64,000 nt of DNA from Aporrectodea caliginosa (taxonomy: Eukaryota; Annelida; Clitellata; Crassiclitellata; Lumbricidae): positions 448,353-512,352 of the forward strand of contig JACEVL010000092.1 of assembly GCA_020284085.1 (NCBI GenBank), read 5' to 3'. How positions within the stretch are numbered: the first letter of the stretch is position 1; every line of letters starts with the position of its first letter. Below the pieces are notes generated by a model, which was not told the DNA's origin, ran no database searches, and saw nothing but the letters and a program-made list of their open reading frames with translations. This document shows positions 47,101 through 60,990 of the stretch, piece after piece. Both the position numbers and the translations under genes were made by a program.

Positions 47101-48430
47101 TAGGGTGACCACATTTCCTTTCTGCCATTCCGGGACACAGGGTCAGCCCTATCCCAAATGGCGCCCCACGCAAATCATACATTTGTACCCTCTTATTGAA
47201 CAATGGCAATGTGAAAAACAAACTGCTAAAACACATACCGGTGCCCCAAGATTTGTCGCTTCAGGCATCTGCCGATTTGCTCTTGCCTAAAGCCGGGGCA
47301 ACGCAGTACTTCCAATCTAAGTCAAATACAATTTGACTAAAAGAAGCTGGGCTTTATGGAAAAAGCTGATCTACATAGGCATATTTAGAGGACTACATGA
47401 TGTACATACATGTACAAACTGCCTCCACCATTGCTACTTCCAATGTCCACTGTACTCTCAAAGATCGGTTACTGCAATTCCCTTTTCCTCAACCTCGAAT
47501 CCACATAAATAAGGCGTCTGCGACTTATGCAAAACATATTATCCAGAGCTGTCACCAGAACCCCCAAACATCATCATATCACTCCCATCCTCAAATCACT
47601 CTACTGGCTAAAATTCCCAGAGGGAATCCACATCACTAGCCTACAACTCCCTACAATACTCCCATCCCACAATTATAGGCCAATCTTCGCGAACTCTTCA
47701 TCATCCAGCCAACTAGCTCTACCCGATAAGCCTGGGCTCCTTTCTCAGTCTTTCTCGACTACTGTCACTACTCAATACTCATCTCAAGTTGTCCAACCGA
47801 ACAATATCCCACACTACACCACTTCTCTGGAACGACCTTCCTTCTGGTTTCCGCACTTCTTCGGTTCCTCTACCATCATCACTGCCTCGAGCTTCTCTAT
47901 CATCCCTCGGGCTTTCCACTCAAACCTGAAGTCTCACATCTTCAATAATTGCTACCCCTACTCATCAGATCCTCCATCTTCCAATTTTCGGCCTAAGACA
48001 CCCAGCTTAACAGCTATTCTGACCCTCTGACAACCGGACTCAAAACTCATTCGGACTACGAGGCCTTTTGGACAACCCCTCAAACCCGACTCATCGCGCA
48101 TAAATAAGCTGGTGCCTCGCTTTCGAAATTTGAAGCTTACGATTGCGATTAGATATATTGACCTCTATTGCGGAGTGTAGACCTATTGCTATAGATAGCT
48201 ATCCTTTCCCCTTAAGTTTTGTGCAACCTAGGCCTACGCTGCTTATTTGTTGATGTAAAAGTTTTACTTTAATTGTTGGAAAATTGAAATAGCAAAATCA
48301 TATAAATATTCCAGTCTTTATCATTCATTCCGGGACGTTCCATTGTCCCGGAATGGACGTGTCCGGGACGCGGGACATTTTTGTCAATTCCGGGACTGTC
48401 CCGGGCATTCCGGGACATGTGGTCACCCTA
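47101..48430. mobile_element. hAT-type element, 1330 bp, target duplication GTGCAAGA, with nested LINE
   Basis: The ends are TAGGGTGACCACATTTCC and, inverted, TAGGGTGACCACATGTCCC. Exact 8-bp repeats GTGCAAGA flank it (47093-47100 and 48431-48438). CCGGGAC words cluster near both ends. It has no hAT transposase. The middle is an L2-like LINE fragment on plus, so the LINE was either captured or inserted. Confidence 0.93.
47430..48152 (+). pseudogene. L2-like LINE, reverse-transcriptase C-terminus and 3' end
   Basis: Sliding frames read LSRAVTRTPKHHHITPILKS followed by LYWLK, then LLWNDLPSGFRTSS and FHSNLKSHIFNNCYP, matching the LTRTPKFDHITPVLRSLHWLP and LWNSLP region of L2/CR1 LINEs. It then has the shared 3' end (TTTTGGACAACCCCTCAAAC, ATAAATAAGCTGGTGCCTCG, TTACGATTGCGATTAG). 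It lies entirely inside the hAT element 47101-48430. Confidence 0.88.
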
Positions 48431-48438
48431 GTGCAAGA

Positions 48439-49304
48439 AGCTTACACAGTATACAGAATTTTACAGATGGCCCTTCAAATAAAAAATGACACAGAGTGCC
48501 TAAAACTTTAAATCGCTTATGCAACCCCAGATTTTTCTCAGATTTAGATTAAATTGCACCAGTATTATTTCTTTGTATAGGGAACTGATTTGGCACCTTA
48601 CAGAATTCAGAAAACTGAAACTTTATTTTTTGGCACGTAGCCGTGGACCACCATTAATAATATATAAATATATATAAATATACATTATATATATGTACAT
48701 TGTAGGCCTACTCTCGTAATGAATGAATGAAAATATATTTGTGTGCGCACGCGCAGCAAACTCCTTGTGGCTTTGTGGGGTACTTATAGAACGCGCTATA
48801 CTAAGTGGCTTGAAACGCGCATACATACATACATACGTATGTATATCTGTGCATATACATATATTATGTAAATAGATTATTTGCACGTACATACACTTGG
48901 AGACGACTACTACGACGGCGATCGAGACAGTCATTATCTCTTTTTAAAGGACTTTTAGCCACTCAGGTCTGCGATGTCAAACGGCCACGGAGCCAATGCT
49001 CGTCATGAACCGTCTCTCTAATCGAGACCACAAACGACTTCATGGCGACATCAGTCTCTCATGTCTCAATGGCCTCTGGCTTATTTTCACTCGTGTTGTC
49101 CTATTAGATGATACTCATGTGCGTAGTAGGCCCTATACGCCATTGGTTGCCTGTCTTTTTAATGCACCGGCATATCGAAGCTTTTTTATTAAACAAACAA
49201 CTCGGAAGTCTTCTCTTGGACTAAATGCAAGATTTTAAATATAAGCGTTGACAATCGTCATATGCAGCTGATAGTGATACTAACTCGATAAAATCAGTTA
49301 TAAA
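48439..49304. other. No gene; (CATA)n short run at 48823-48840
   Basis: AT-rich. Short frames show no recognised domain. Confidence 0.4.
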
Positions 49305-49560
49305 AGTAAGTAAATAAGTAAGTATATTCTTTAATAACCAATTGCTAATCGCACTTTGGTTTCTAGACATCTTATAAAGTTAAAAGTATATAGCATCCTG
49401 CCAATAAATGTTTTTCGCATCAAGTAAGTTAGTAAGTAAGTAAGTAAGTGAGAATATCTCTTAATAAACCAATTGCCAACCGCAATTGCAAGCGCAGATA
49501 ATGCCTCTGCCTACAACGGTGGTGCTATATAAATTTCCTTAATAAATAATAAAGCTAACT
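49305..49560 (-). repeat. SINE-like family C, two adjacent 3' ends
   Basis: AAGTAAGTATATTCTTTAAT followed by AACCAATTGC near 49318, and AAGTAAGTAAGTGAGAATAT followed by AACCAATTGCC near 49440. Both are inverted versions of the (ACTT)n-tailed end. Confidence 0.7.
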
Positions 49561-50130
49561 TACATATTCGTAGCCTATGTGCGTTACTCTGTTTTAAGAA
49601 TGGAAAAGACGCTATAAATGCCACAGGACTTTCCCTTAAGAAAAATAATTCAGCAGTACTAGACGTGTAGTGCGGTGGTGGCCAAACCAGTTAAGTGTGC
49701 ACTTCCCTTTATCAGCAGTTGTCTCTGAAAGTAGTCTCTCAAGAGAGCGATCGATAGAGACTTAAATTTTTTCAGACGACAACTTGACATTACGTAATCG
49801 ACGTCAGAAGTGTAGTTAATGATCGAAAGACTGACTGATGAATGGATAACAACAGCCTAATAAGTGTCTCTATCTTGCAGCATTAACTCTGTTTTGCGAG
49901 CTCTACGCACGTATACGTCTACGCTTCAGATATGGATCTTTGCCAAGCAGTTTGGAGTAAAGACTTATCAAAGCCCTCCGCTGTTTTAAGGGCTTGCCAA
50001 ACAGAAGCACGGCACGAGTGTAATGGTTGTTCGACATGGTTGAAAGGAACCAAAGTGTATTATGCTGCACTGGGTCGTTGAATGACCTGTCCATTCAAAA
50101 GGTAGATTGGCGTCTGCCTGCAATATAGTC
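49561..50130. other. No recognised feature
   Basis: No exon or named repeat recognised. Confidence 0.4.
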
Positions 50131-50138
50131 ATCAAAGC

Positions 50139-50277
50139 CAGAGGCGAAAATATGTACCTAACTTTGAGGGGGACAGACTTTTCTGGGGTCGGGTTTTTGC
50201 ATGTTTTTTTGGGGAGACAAGCCTCAATCAAAACTTGGGGGACAGCCCCCCTCTGTGCCCCAATGATTTACGCACTG
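50139..50277. mobile_element. hAT-type MITE, 139 bp, target duplication ATCAAAGC
   Basis: Exact 8-bp repeats ATCAAAGC flank it (50131-50138 and 50278-50285). The ends are CAGAGGCGAAAATAT and, inverted, CAGTGCGTAAATCATT, with G-rich subterminal runs (TTTGAGGGGGACAG, GGGGGACAGCCCCCC). Very short; no coding capacity. Confidence 0.9.
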
Positions 50278-50489
50278 ATCAAAGCCACAAGAGGAGGAAT
50301 CAAAGCGGACTATATGTCAGTCAGAAGAACGACCTCACGGGTCGGTTGGTGTCTATATTGCTATCCTAAGTCTCACTTACACACTAAATTCATAAACTTC
50401 ATAGGTCCAATAAAATAGAAGATTTAAAGCCTATATATATTATGTTCAGTAATTATTTGATAATTATTTATATTAATTATCATCAAGTA

Positions 50490-50602
50490 GGTCACTACTA
50501 CTACTGCTACTGCTACTGCTACTGCTACTGCTACTGCTACTGCTACTGCTACTGCTACTGCTACTGCTACTGCTACTGCTACTGCTACTGCTACTGCTAC
50601 TG

Positions 50603-50666
<64 letters not shown>
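50490..50666 (+). repeat. (TACTGC)n then (TAC)n microsatellite
   Basis: About 19 hexamers to 50606 followed by about 20 TAC units up to the MITE border. Confidence 0.97.
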
Positions 50667-51259
50667 CAGTGTTGGGTAAACTCACACAAGAAATGAGTTA
50701 AATCAAAACCCAACTCATGCACCTCAAACTGAGTTCAAACTCAAACTCAACTCATCCTAAGTGAAATGAGTTAACTCAAACTCAGCTGTTAAATGAGTTA
50801 ACTCATCAACTCACGCATCTCATACCAGCACGTTCTAATCGAACGTTGTAGAAATACACAGTTACCAGGAAATGGTATCATCAGTTTATTATTACTAGTA
50901 TAACTGTTATTATTATTAATGGGATAATGGATAAATCAGGTTATTATTACTTAGTCAAAGTAAACACCACAGTCCACATGTTTCACATCTCAAACATGAC
51001 TGGTATTAGCTTTAAGCAGAAGTTTTTCAAAGTTGGTGTGTGACAGCCTGTTCCGTTTAAAAAACGGCTTGTTTCAACATAAATATGTGCAGAGTGAGTT
51101 GAGTTTAAAATAATTGAGTTATAACTCAAACTCACAGAAAATATGAGTTAAATCAAACTCATAACTCACACTCTTTAAGGTGAGTTAACTCAAACTCATA
51201 AATCACAGCAAGTGAGTTAACTCGTGAGTTTAAACTCATCTGAGTTAACTCATACCCAA

Positions 51260-51264
<5 letters not shown>
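50667..51264. mobile_element. MITE inserted in a TAC array, GAGTTAACTC-rich
   Basis: The ends are CAGTGTTGGGTAAACTCA and, inverted, AGTGTTGGGTATGAGTTAAC, a hAT-like terminus. Both flanks are TAC repeats, so an 8-bp duplication cannot be told from the array. Subterminal regions are built of TGAGTTAACTCAAACTCA words in both orientations. The middle (about 50820-51080) is unique. Confidence 0.85.
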
Positions 51265-51840
<576 letters not shown>

Positions 51841-52035
51841 CTACTGCCACTTCTACTACAACTACAACACTACAGTCTACTACACTACAACTGTTGATTG
51901 ATTTTAAGCTTACTTGTAGACTTGTTATCAGCTTTCAAACCTCACGGAGAAGCAAGAACGAAGACTCAAAACAATTTCTCTAGAACCATCAAGGTTACTC
52001 CATGCAGCCGCAACGGGATTGCGTAATGATATATA

Positions 52036-53607
52036 CCGGGTGGCCCATTAAAAACGTTCCCAAATTTTGTTAACCTGGCAATTAAACAATTTTAAAGTAA
52101 ATTGAATCAAAGTGCATCAAACTAATAATAATTCATATTTGTACAACACAGCCAAAATTTAGCGCAAAATACTCAACAGTTTGAGAGAAATTGCTGTTAG
52201 AACTGTATGACCCATGGTCAACATTTTGCACAGTTGTTTTATGATGAATTTTGACGCGAACAGATGTTTAATTGATCCTCCGCCTTCTCTTGTAACGACC
52301 CTTAAACGCTGTTACCACTGTCCTATTGACTTCTGTATCTGTGTGTCGTCTAATAGAGACCATTTTGCTTCAATGACCTGCTTAAGTTCGTCAGTATTTA
52401 GAAACGGTTTTCTACGACCAGCATACACAAGCTCCTTTAGGGCGTTCCATACAATAGTAGTCCAGAGGATTTAGATCGGGAGAGTTTGGTGGCAAGGCAT
52501 CACTGTGGATAAAATCAGGGGTGTTTGCTTGAAGAAATTGCTGAGCCAATCTGCAACGATGTGAAGGAGGTTCAAGGAGCACTGTCTTGTTGAAAGATGT
52601 AATTGTCGTCAGGATAAAGTCTACGACATTGGGGAATGAGCTTAGCGCGTAACAAGCCGACGTAATACTCTCCATTGACTTTGGTTTTCTGAGGTTCAAT
52701 GAAGATGATGTCTGTTTTACCGTGCATCGAAACTCCAGCAGATACCCTTAATTTTTTACAGAAACGACTAGTCTCATGATAAAGTCTTTCTGGCGCAATT
52801 GAAGACTTTCGTTCATTGCTAGAGCCGTAAACGCGGCTATTCTGTCTGTTAAGAGGTATTTCCAGTGTGAAATCATTCTGATCTGTAAAGACTACATGTA
52901 TGTTCTTAATATCAGATTTTGAAAATCGAGTATACAGCGCACGACATCTAACATTGCGTTTCTTTTTAACGTCAGTTGTCAATCTTGTTGTTGGCATTCG
53001 TTTGTATGCCTTCAACTGCTTCTTAGAAAGAATTTTTTTTGTAGCCTACTGAGCTACGTGAAATGTTCAGAGTGCTGGCCATTTTGCGTTGAGATTGATG
53101 TGTGCCAGGTGCATTTTCCTGCGATTGACACAACTGCTCCACACTCTCAGCATTTTCAACAGTCGTTGCAGTTGTTGGACGACCACTTCCAGGCTTGCGA
53201 GCAACGCTACCAGTTTCAATAAGCTTATTAATGACTCGGTTTATGCTTTGTCTTGACCAGTTTTTACGTGGATATTCCTGAACGATTCACTTGCCTCGCC
53301 AACCAGCGAGATCATCATTTGAAAATACCATGTTTTAATGCTTACTACTTCGAGGACTAGTTTAATCAAGATACTCTCGATACTTCGCGGTGAAATAAAT
53401 GACGTAGTTTTGTGCAAAATTTGTAAACCGGTATGACATCATAACCTTGCCGAAGGGTGTGACATAATAAACGTACTCTCTTGAAATGTGACATTTGTGC
53501 ACAGAAATAATTGCTTAACATTTTGGTATAAATTAAAATTTGATATCTCTGAAATTAGATCTTTGCCAGGTTAACAAAGTTTGGGAACGTTTTTAATGGG
53601 CCACCTC

Positions 53608-53609
<2 letters not shown>
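52036..53609 (-). mobile_element. Mariner-type transposon, dead copy, 1574 bp
   Basis: TIRs of about 45 bp: left CCGGGTGGCCCATTAAAAAC, right inverted CCGAGGTGGCCCATTAAAAA, both continuing to CGTTCCCAAA and TTTGTTAACCTGGC. TA flanks each end (52034-52035, 53610-53611). It holds one transposase pseudogene on minus. The right TA opens directly into a (TA)n run. Confidence 0.95.
52230..53331 (-). pseudogene. Mariner transposase pseudogene
   Basis: Starts MVFSNDDLAGW at 53331. The helix-turn-helix region has GSVARKPGSGRPTTAT. The catalytic DDE/D core has VVFTDQNDF, FQQDSAP and SPDLNPLDYY, with 37 residues by my count between the second and third Asp (DD37D-like). Damage: TGA at codon 15 (53287-53289), a frameshift in an A run near 53035, a 10-bp insertion after FQQDSAP near 52570, a frameshift after NPLDYY near 52455, and a TAA near 52307. 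It cannot make transposase. Confidence 0.93.
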
Positions 53610-53677
<68 letters not shown>

Positions 53678-53850
53678 AAGCCTAAAAGACCTAAAATATA
53701 CATGTGTGTATGCAAGTATGACATTGTATGTATGTATGTATGTATGCATTCATGTATGTATATATGCATGCATGTAAATGATGTATGTATATGTGTGTAC
53801 GTATGTATGTGTGTAAGCATGTATGTATGTATGACATTGTACGTACGTAT
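53610..53850 (+). repeat. (TA)n and degenerate (TATG)n
   Basis: TA run 53610-53674, then scattered TATG units at 53728-53845. Confidence 0.93.
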
Positions 53851-55652
<1,802 letters not shown>

Positions 55653-56576
55653 CATACTTATATAACTATTGATTCACTTGCTCATCTGCTCATTCACGTG
55701 CTCACTCGCTAGTAGGCTCGAATGCCTACTCGCCCACTCGCTCACGCAACAAACCACCCACCCGAAGTGCATTTGGGTGCGTGTTAGTTGGTACATCTGT
55801 CCATCCGTCTGTCTTATCTGTCTGACAACAGTCTGTCCCATTGCATCTCTCTGTCTGCGTGTCTCTCTGTCTGTCTTTCCGAACGCCCCGCCTCAGAACC
55901 TCCGAAAGCATTGTTAAAAACTGTTTATCTGTTGCGGTTTCTTTGGCGTTTACCCGTCCAAACGTCGGCCTACGTGCTGCCACGCAACGCCGCCAAAATC
56001 TGAACTGCTGGCACTTATATAGCGCTCTGTTCGTAACATGCCGCGCATCAATCGACCTATAGCTTCGTGAGAGAATGGTTCGATTGTGCACAGAAGGTCG
56101 GTCAGCGCTATATAGTATGGGAAAATAGCTGTGTCTGAAAACGTTGCCTGCTCCAGATCGGCCACGTTTTTTTGCACACGTTTTTCTACATACCACTGAT
56201 TAATATATCCCTAGTTCGAATTCCATCTTAAGTAAGTAAGTAAGTATATTCTTTATTACTGCACTTGCAAACGCAAAATGGGACATGCAGCTTGAAACAT
56301 AGTTATAATACATCGAAGTTATAATTGGTAATTAAAGATATAAATGAAATGAAAAGTTACCCAAACAACAGTCTAGTTTTGGGAGGTTCACTCAACAGAG
56401 TCTGTCCTAACCCGGGCTATTGTTGATTTCTTCGGGGCCGTATATCTGAGTCAGCTACGTCTATACTTGTTCTCTTTGAAGTAAGTGCAGTCCTTGAACC
56501 TGGCGACCAGTACATGTTCTGAGAGCGCCTATATATAGAAAAGTCGTTTGGCATAGTGGCTCATTGTCTGCAATAA
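55653..56576. other. No gene; L2-type tail 56010-56035, family C end 56230-56290
   Basis: CACTTATATAGCGCTCTG and, inverted, AAGTAAGTATATTCTTTATT are element ends. A 156-codon minus frame overlapping them shows no domain. Confidence 0.45.
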
Positions 56577-57230
56577 TTGTACTCGTTTCTCTTTGGCCGA
56601 TACCAGGTGTCGTTTTTTATTTTACCCGCTCAATCTGGTCCACATTTGAGCTGCCACTGGGTTTCATTTATAACTGACTGGTCCTCTACTTGTTATTCTT
56701 TACATTGCAGACTTCAGCCACGTTCTCTCGTCTCCGGGAGGTGCCGGTCCCCTGTGTGCTGGTTCCCAGTATACGATGGTCCCCAGTATACGATGGTCAT
56801 ACTCAGGTATAGATTCACAGTCAAGCTGCAGAGGCAATCTTCTTATAAGCGAGAAAATGATTGAAACAGCTGAGGTGCGTTTTTCTTTGACGTCATCCAA
56901 TCTCACTCGACTTAATATCGGAAAAACTCAACTTATCTGGCTTGGTAATCGTAAACATCTTCAAAAGATAGACGTACATAACTTGCAGTTTTAGATTCAA
57001 AATGTCTCCTTCTCTACTTCGGTGCGTGAATTGGGTATGTCACTGGATCAAGAATTGGCCTTCTCGAAGAGGAGTGGTATGTCGAACATGCTTTTGTCAT
57101 CTGTGACAGGTCCGCCATTCACTCTCTGCCAAAACTGCTGCATTCAGATCGATACACTACAGAATGAATCGGTACCTGATCGTCAGAGCAGAAGTATTTG
57201 GTGGATTACGGTAATGCCATTTATGCCGGT

Positions 57231-57311
<81 letters not shown>

Positions 57312-57758
57312 CTCCCTCTCTCTCTCTCTCCTCTCTGTCTGTCTGTCTGTCTCTGTCTCTATCTCCGACTCTCTGTCTTTCTTCCTCGCTCTGATTAATC
57401 AACTTCAATCCGTTATAAACGCTGCAGCTCGGCTAGATGGTGGTATTCCAAAGTTTGGTCATAATTTAGGCCTACGCATATTTACCTAGATGTGGGATGA
57501 ACTGCAGTGGATGCCCAGAAGAAGACGCACATTGAGAAGCTTAATATGCAGATGCGTAAGTGCCTGGCCGGTTGTGCTATGTCCTACCTTGTAGAGCTAC
57601 GTTCATTCCAGTGCATTCCAGTGCATTCCAGTGCTATCATTACCTGGTCGCGACTCTCTTTGTTCTGTAACACAGTATAATCTGGTTGTTGCCATGTCGC
57701 GTACCGTCTCCCATATGAAACACGGAGGCTTTGCAGTGGTCGACCCCTCATTCATGGT
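56577..57758 (+). pseudogene. L2-like LINE reverse transcriptase, decayed
   Basis: Fragments in order: TGPLLVILYIADFSHVLSS (start of the palm region), KTQLIWLGNRKHLQKID, STSVRELGMSLDQELAFSK, DYGNAIYAGLP, INAAARLDGGIPKFGH, WDELQWMP and SRTVSHMKHGGFAVVDPS. These match the L2/CR1 order KTQLIWLG, VRDLGV, LDYCN..YAGLP, AAARL, LHWLP. The YADD motif is lost or scrambled. A CT microsatellite has expanded between YAGLP and NAAARL. The 3' part is interrupted by a probable MITE. Confidence 0.88.
57232..57345 (+). repeat. (CT)n microsatellite inside the LINE reverse transcriptase
   Basis: The codons for the PL of YAGLPL pass into a CT run, which ends shortly before the codons for NQLQSVINAAAR. Confidence 0.93.
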
Positions 57759-58107
57759 GCCGGTGTCCCGAGATATTTTATCCCCTCTAAAGCATATCCC
57801 CGGATGGAATAAACCGGTTTAGTTTATCCGGGGGGGGGAGGGATAAACCATTCTATCCCGCATCGTCGCACGCATCACGATAGTCAAGACTAAAATCCAG
57901 TCAAAATCACCAAAAACGAAGTTAATTAATTTCAGGTCGACCTACAAACTAAAGATACGCAACTTAAAATATGTTATGTGTACAATAAATCCAAACAGTA
58001 CGCCTCAATACACTTAGAAACCGCCAAAAATGCAAACTAAACCGAATACTCCATTTCGCTAAGGGGGATACTCATGTATGGGGGATACTCTATTTCGTAA
58101 CACCGGC
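57759..58107. mobile_element. Putative MITE, 349 bp
   Basis: The ends are GCCGGTGTCCCGAGATATTT and, inverted, GCCGGTGTTACGAAATAGAG, followed on both sides by TATCCCC. Flanks TTCATGGT and TTCCATGC are only a partial 8-bp match. It sits in the L2 coding remnant just after GGFAVVDPSFM. Confidence 0.55.
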
Positions 58108-59164
58108 TTCCATGCAATATAAATGTCTCTCTCTATCTGTCTGTCTCCGTCTCTCCCTGTCTGTCTCTCTTTCTCTGTATATATAGGCCTATCACTCTCT
58201 CTCCTCTTTCTTCTCTCTCTCTATCCCTGTCTCTGTCTCTCTCGCTCTCTCTTACTCTCCCCACTTTTAGTCTTCTCTCTCTTTCTTTCCTCTCTATCCC
58301 GCCCTCTCTTCCTCTGTCGTGTTAGCCGGATGTTGTCTATCTAAATGGTAGTCAATGCCATCTCTCGTTCGATCGCTGGGATTTTAGCTTGTCCATATAT
58401 CTATGTTTGTTGGAACATCTTAACTGTTTGCCCTAGGAAACACGCATTGCTGGTTGCGCCCCATCTTGTCTCGAGGGCCCATAATTAAATTATCGTTACC
58501 TATAGGAGTATGGAGTATACGTTTGCCATCTGGATCTTTAATACCATAGTAGAGATATACGTGTCAGATCATGATATTGTCTTTGCGTGTTGCGCTTGAA
58601 AAGCAGGACTATGTATGCTATTCGAACAACAATAATGACTTCATTAAAATTATTATGTCATGAGTATAATAGGTCTATAATAACTGTAAACGTAAGACGT
58701 GCACATATAAGCTTATAAAGCATCGTGCTTATGACCTATCTCACTTTAAAACTCCGCCACTGATTGCACTCTGTCAGTGCCAGTCCAAAGCCTGGATAAA
58801 GGAGGAGGGCGACGCTAATGATCTTTGTTATCACAGTGTCGTTAAACTGGAAATACTACTACTACCTATCGTTCGAATTTGTACAGCTACGGCGTTCTTG
58901 GAAATTGCAGGCTGCATCAATGGACCTATGCACCATTTATTAGATATTAATCTGATCCTGCTATGATGGGGATTAACAGAATATCAGATTGTTTTGACGC
59001 ATCGATTTATTTTAGAGCCTGATTGTTGAAGTTCAGCGCCCCCTTGATGTCTGTGTAGCTTTTATGCATCACTAGAGCACTTACTGCTTTCAGATGGGTT
59101 TCTAATACAAAACAATGCATCATAGACTACTACTGAAATTTGATAATGTCCTACTTAAAAAGTT
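58108..59164. other. No gene; CT-rich 58120-58330
   Basis: Degenerate CT/CTGT sequence, then unique-looking DNA. No exon supported. Confidence 0.45.
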
Positions 59165-59660
59165 CAAAGCGTTCACGCTGAAGCAAGGCAACTGGAAACA
59201 CTAAGAACCATAGACAGAGTAGGAAAGTTGCAAGCATGAGAACGCAGAGCTTTCCATGTGGAAGCACAGGAACTGTGAATCAAAGCCAGCCAACGATTAG
59301 AGGTGTACCAGGAATAAAATACTTTCCAGGAAATGCTGATCGGAGAGATGATCGGCCTTAAACAGAGTCTACAAGGTGAAACTATGGATGATAAGTAGGA
59401 TGGCAGCTGATTTGCACGTGCTTTGCATATGAGGACAGCCAGTTTGAAGCGGATACACTCAGGTATAGGAGGCCAGTATAGAGAACGAAGAGCAGGTGTG
59501 ATATGGTCTAGGTCAGAGAGCCCAAGACTTAATCTTGCAACCTCACACATTACTATATAGTCACTGGAATCAGCGTGCAGCCAGGCAGACCAAATAGTAT
59601 ACAGTTGCAGTAGTCGAGGGACCACAAGGTCCAAATTTCGAGACGTTGCAATCTAAAGCA
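59165..59660 (-). pseudogene. L2-like LINE reverse-transcriptase C-terminus
   Basis: A minus frame reads LSDLDHITPALRSLYWPPIP then ECIRFKLAVLICKA and LPSYLSSIVSPC, the L2/CR1 region HITPVLRSLHWLPI..RI.FKL..L.YK....AP.YL..L. The preceding catalytic part is missing. It probably belongs with the inverted 3' end at 59815-60060 or another copy. Confidence 0.85.
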
Positions 59661-59726
59661 AATCGACATCCTATTGCTTATTGTCTCCTTTCGTCCATTT
59701 TATTTATAGGAAATTGCGTGTTTGCT

Positions 59727-59729
<3 letters not shown>

Positions 59730-59775
<46 letters not shown>
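59730..59775 (+). repeat. (TA)n microsatellite
   Basis: About 20 TA units followed by ATATATG variants. Confidence 0.93.
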
Positions 59776-59779
<4 letters not shown>

Positions 59780-59814
59780 ATATGTATATATATATAAAAG
59801 TATATAATTAACAC

Positions 59815-60060
59815 TCGTAATCGTAATCGTAATCTCCAAACTTCTAAAGCGCCACTCGAAAGCCAAGCGCAGGGCACCAGCTTATTCACGAGCGCTGCGT
59901 CTAGTCAGATGGGTTGTCCAAAAGAGTAGTCCGAGGGAGGTCCGAGTCCGGTTTCCAGAGGATCAGAGAGGGCACAGCAGATGTTAAGGCGGGTGTCTTT
60001 TAGGTCGAGGATTGGAAGGTACAGGATCAGATGAGTCAGGATAAGAGTTAACACTATGTA
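59815..60060 (-). mobile_element. L2-like LINE, 3' end (inverted)
   Basis: CGTAATCGTAATCGTAATC, then AAGCGCCACTCGAAAGCC, ACCAGCTTATTCACGAGCGC, GTCCGAGTCCGG and AGGATCAGAGAGGGCACAGC. This is the complement of 30150-30362 with high identity. On minus the residual frame reads LTHLILYLPILDLKDTRLN. Confidence 0.87.
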
Positions 60061-60814
60061 CATGTCTAGTCCTATGTTGCAAAAAGCAAGTAAGTAAGGA
60101 TCAAGGAAAGATAGACTAATGAAAGAAAGGAAATAAATAGCTGATTGACTACTGTAGTCGAGGGGCCACAAGGTCAGAGAGCTGACTGGCTGAGGTCAAT
60201 GAAGATACACTTGTCTCTGTCCTTCTATAACAATGCCTAACGTTACTAGATACAATGAGTCAACCGGTGGGCATTTCGGCCTCGTTAAACCGGCGTCTCA
60301 GGTCCCATAGCTGCAGATATATATATATACACATACGCACATAATATATATATATATTTATATATATATATACGTATGTCCAATTCAGTTAAACTGATAC
60401 AGAAGAGGAATGGGGTTAATTGGTAGTCCCTGTTGGAGAAGGTCAAAGCAGCCTAGTCAATGCCAGCCCGACATTGCATCAGACGGGACGAGGAGGAGAT
60501 GGTCCAGAATTTATTACTCACATTAAGGTCAGACGAGAACAATTAGGACATGACATGAGTGTACCCAAACGACCATTCTGACCTCCTGCATTTGCTATCA
60601 CTTAAATCGACCGATACGTTTGCCATTAGCCTCTATGTCCAGGGTCGATCCCAGATGCATCATTTGCAGATATACTGAAATTGATTCAGAGCAATTTTAA
60701 ATAAAATCATATCCTCATACTTCTGGTTCTTTATTGCGGTTCAACCGAAATAGCATCTGCACCTGAGGATCACGCTACTGCAAGCCTGACAACTAAGCAA
60801 GAGACGTTCAAGAA
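60061..60814. other. No gene; TATA-rich palindromic stretch 60317-60374
   Basis: No exon supported. Confidence 0.4.
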
Positions 60815-60990
60815 AATGTTATTGAAGTTTCAGGTTGCTCTAAAGTTGGACAGGCTGTTGATTTCAAGGTCAGGTTTCTTAAATAAAGGTGTGAGTAAGG
60901 CAAGTTTAAAGCTTGATGGTAAACAACCTTCAGCAAAATACAAATTGGCCAAATGTGCAATGAAGTGGGAGAAAACATAAAATCAAGAAA
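60815..60990 (-). pseudogene. L2/CR1-like reverse-transcriptase N-terminal fragment
   Basis: On minus, FIAHLANLYFAEGCLPSSFK then LALLTPLFKKPDLEINSLSN and FRAT before a stop. This is the conserved FP..FK.A.VTPL.KKP.LD...L.NFRPIS segment that opens the L2/CR1 reverse-transcriptase domain. Confidence 0.87.
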
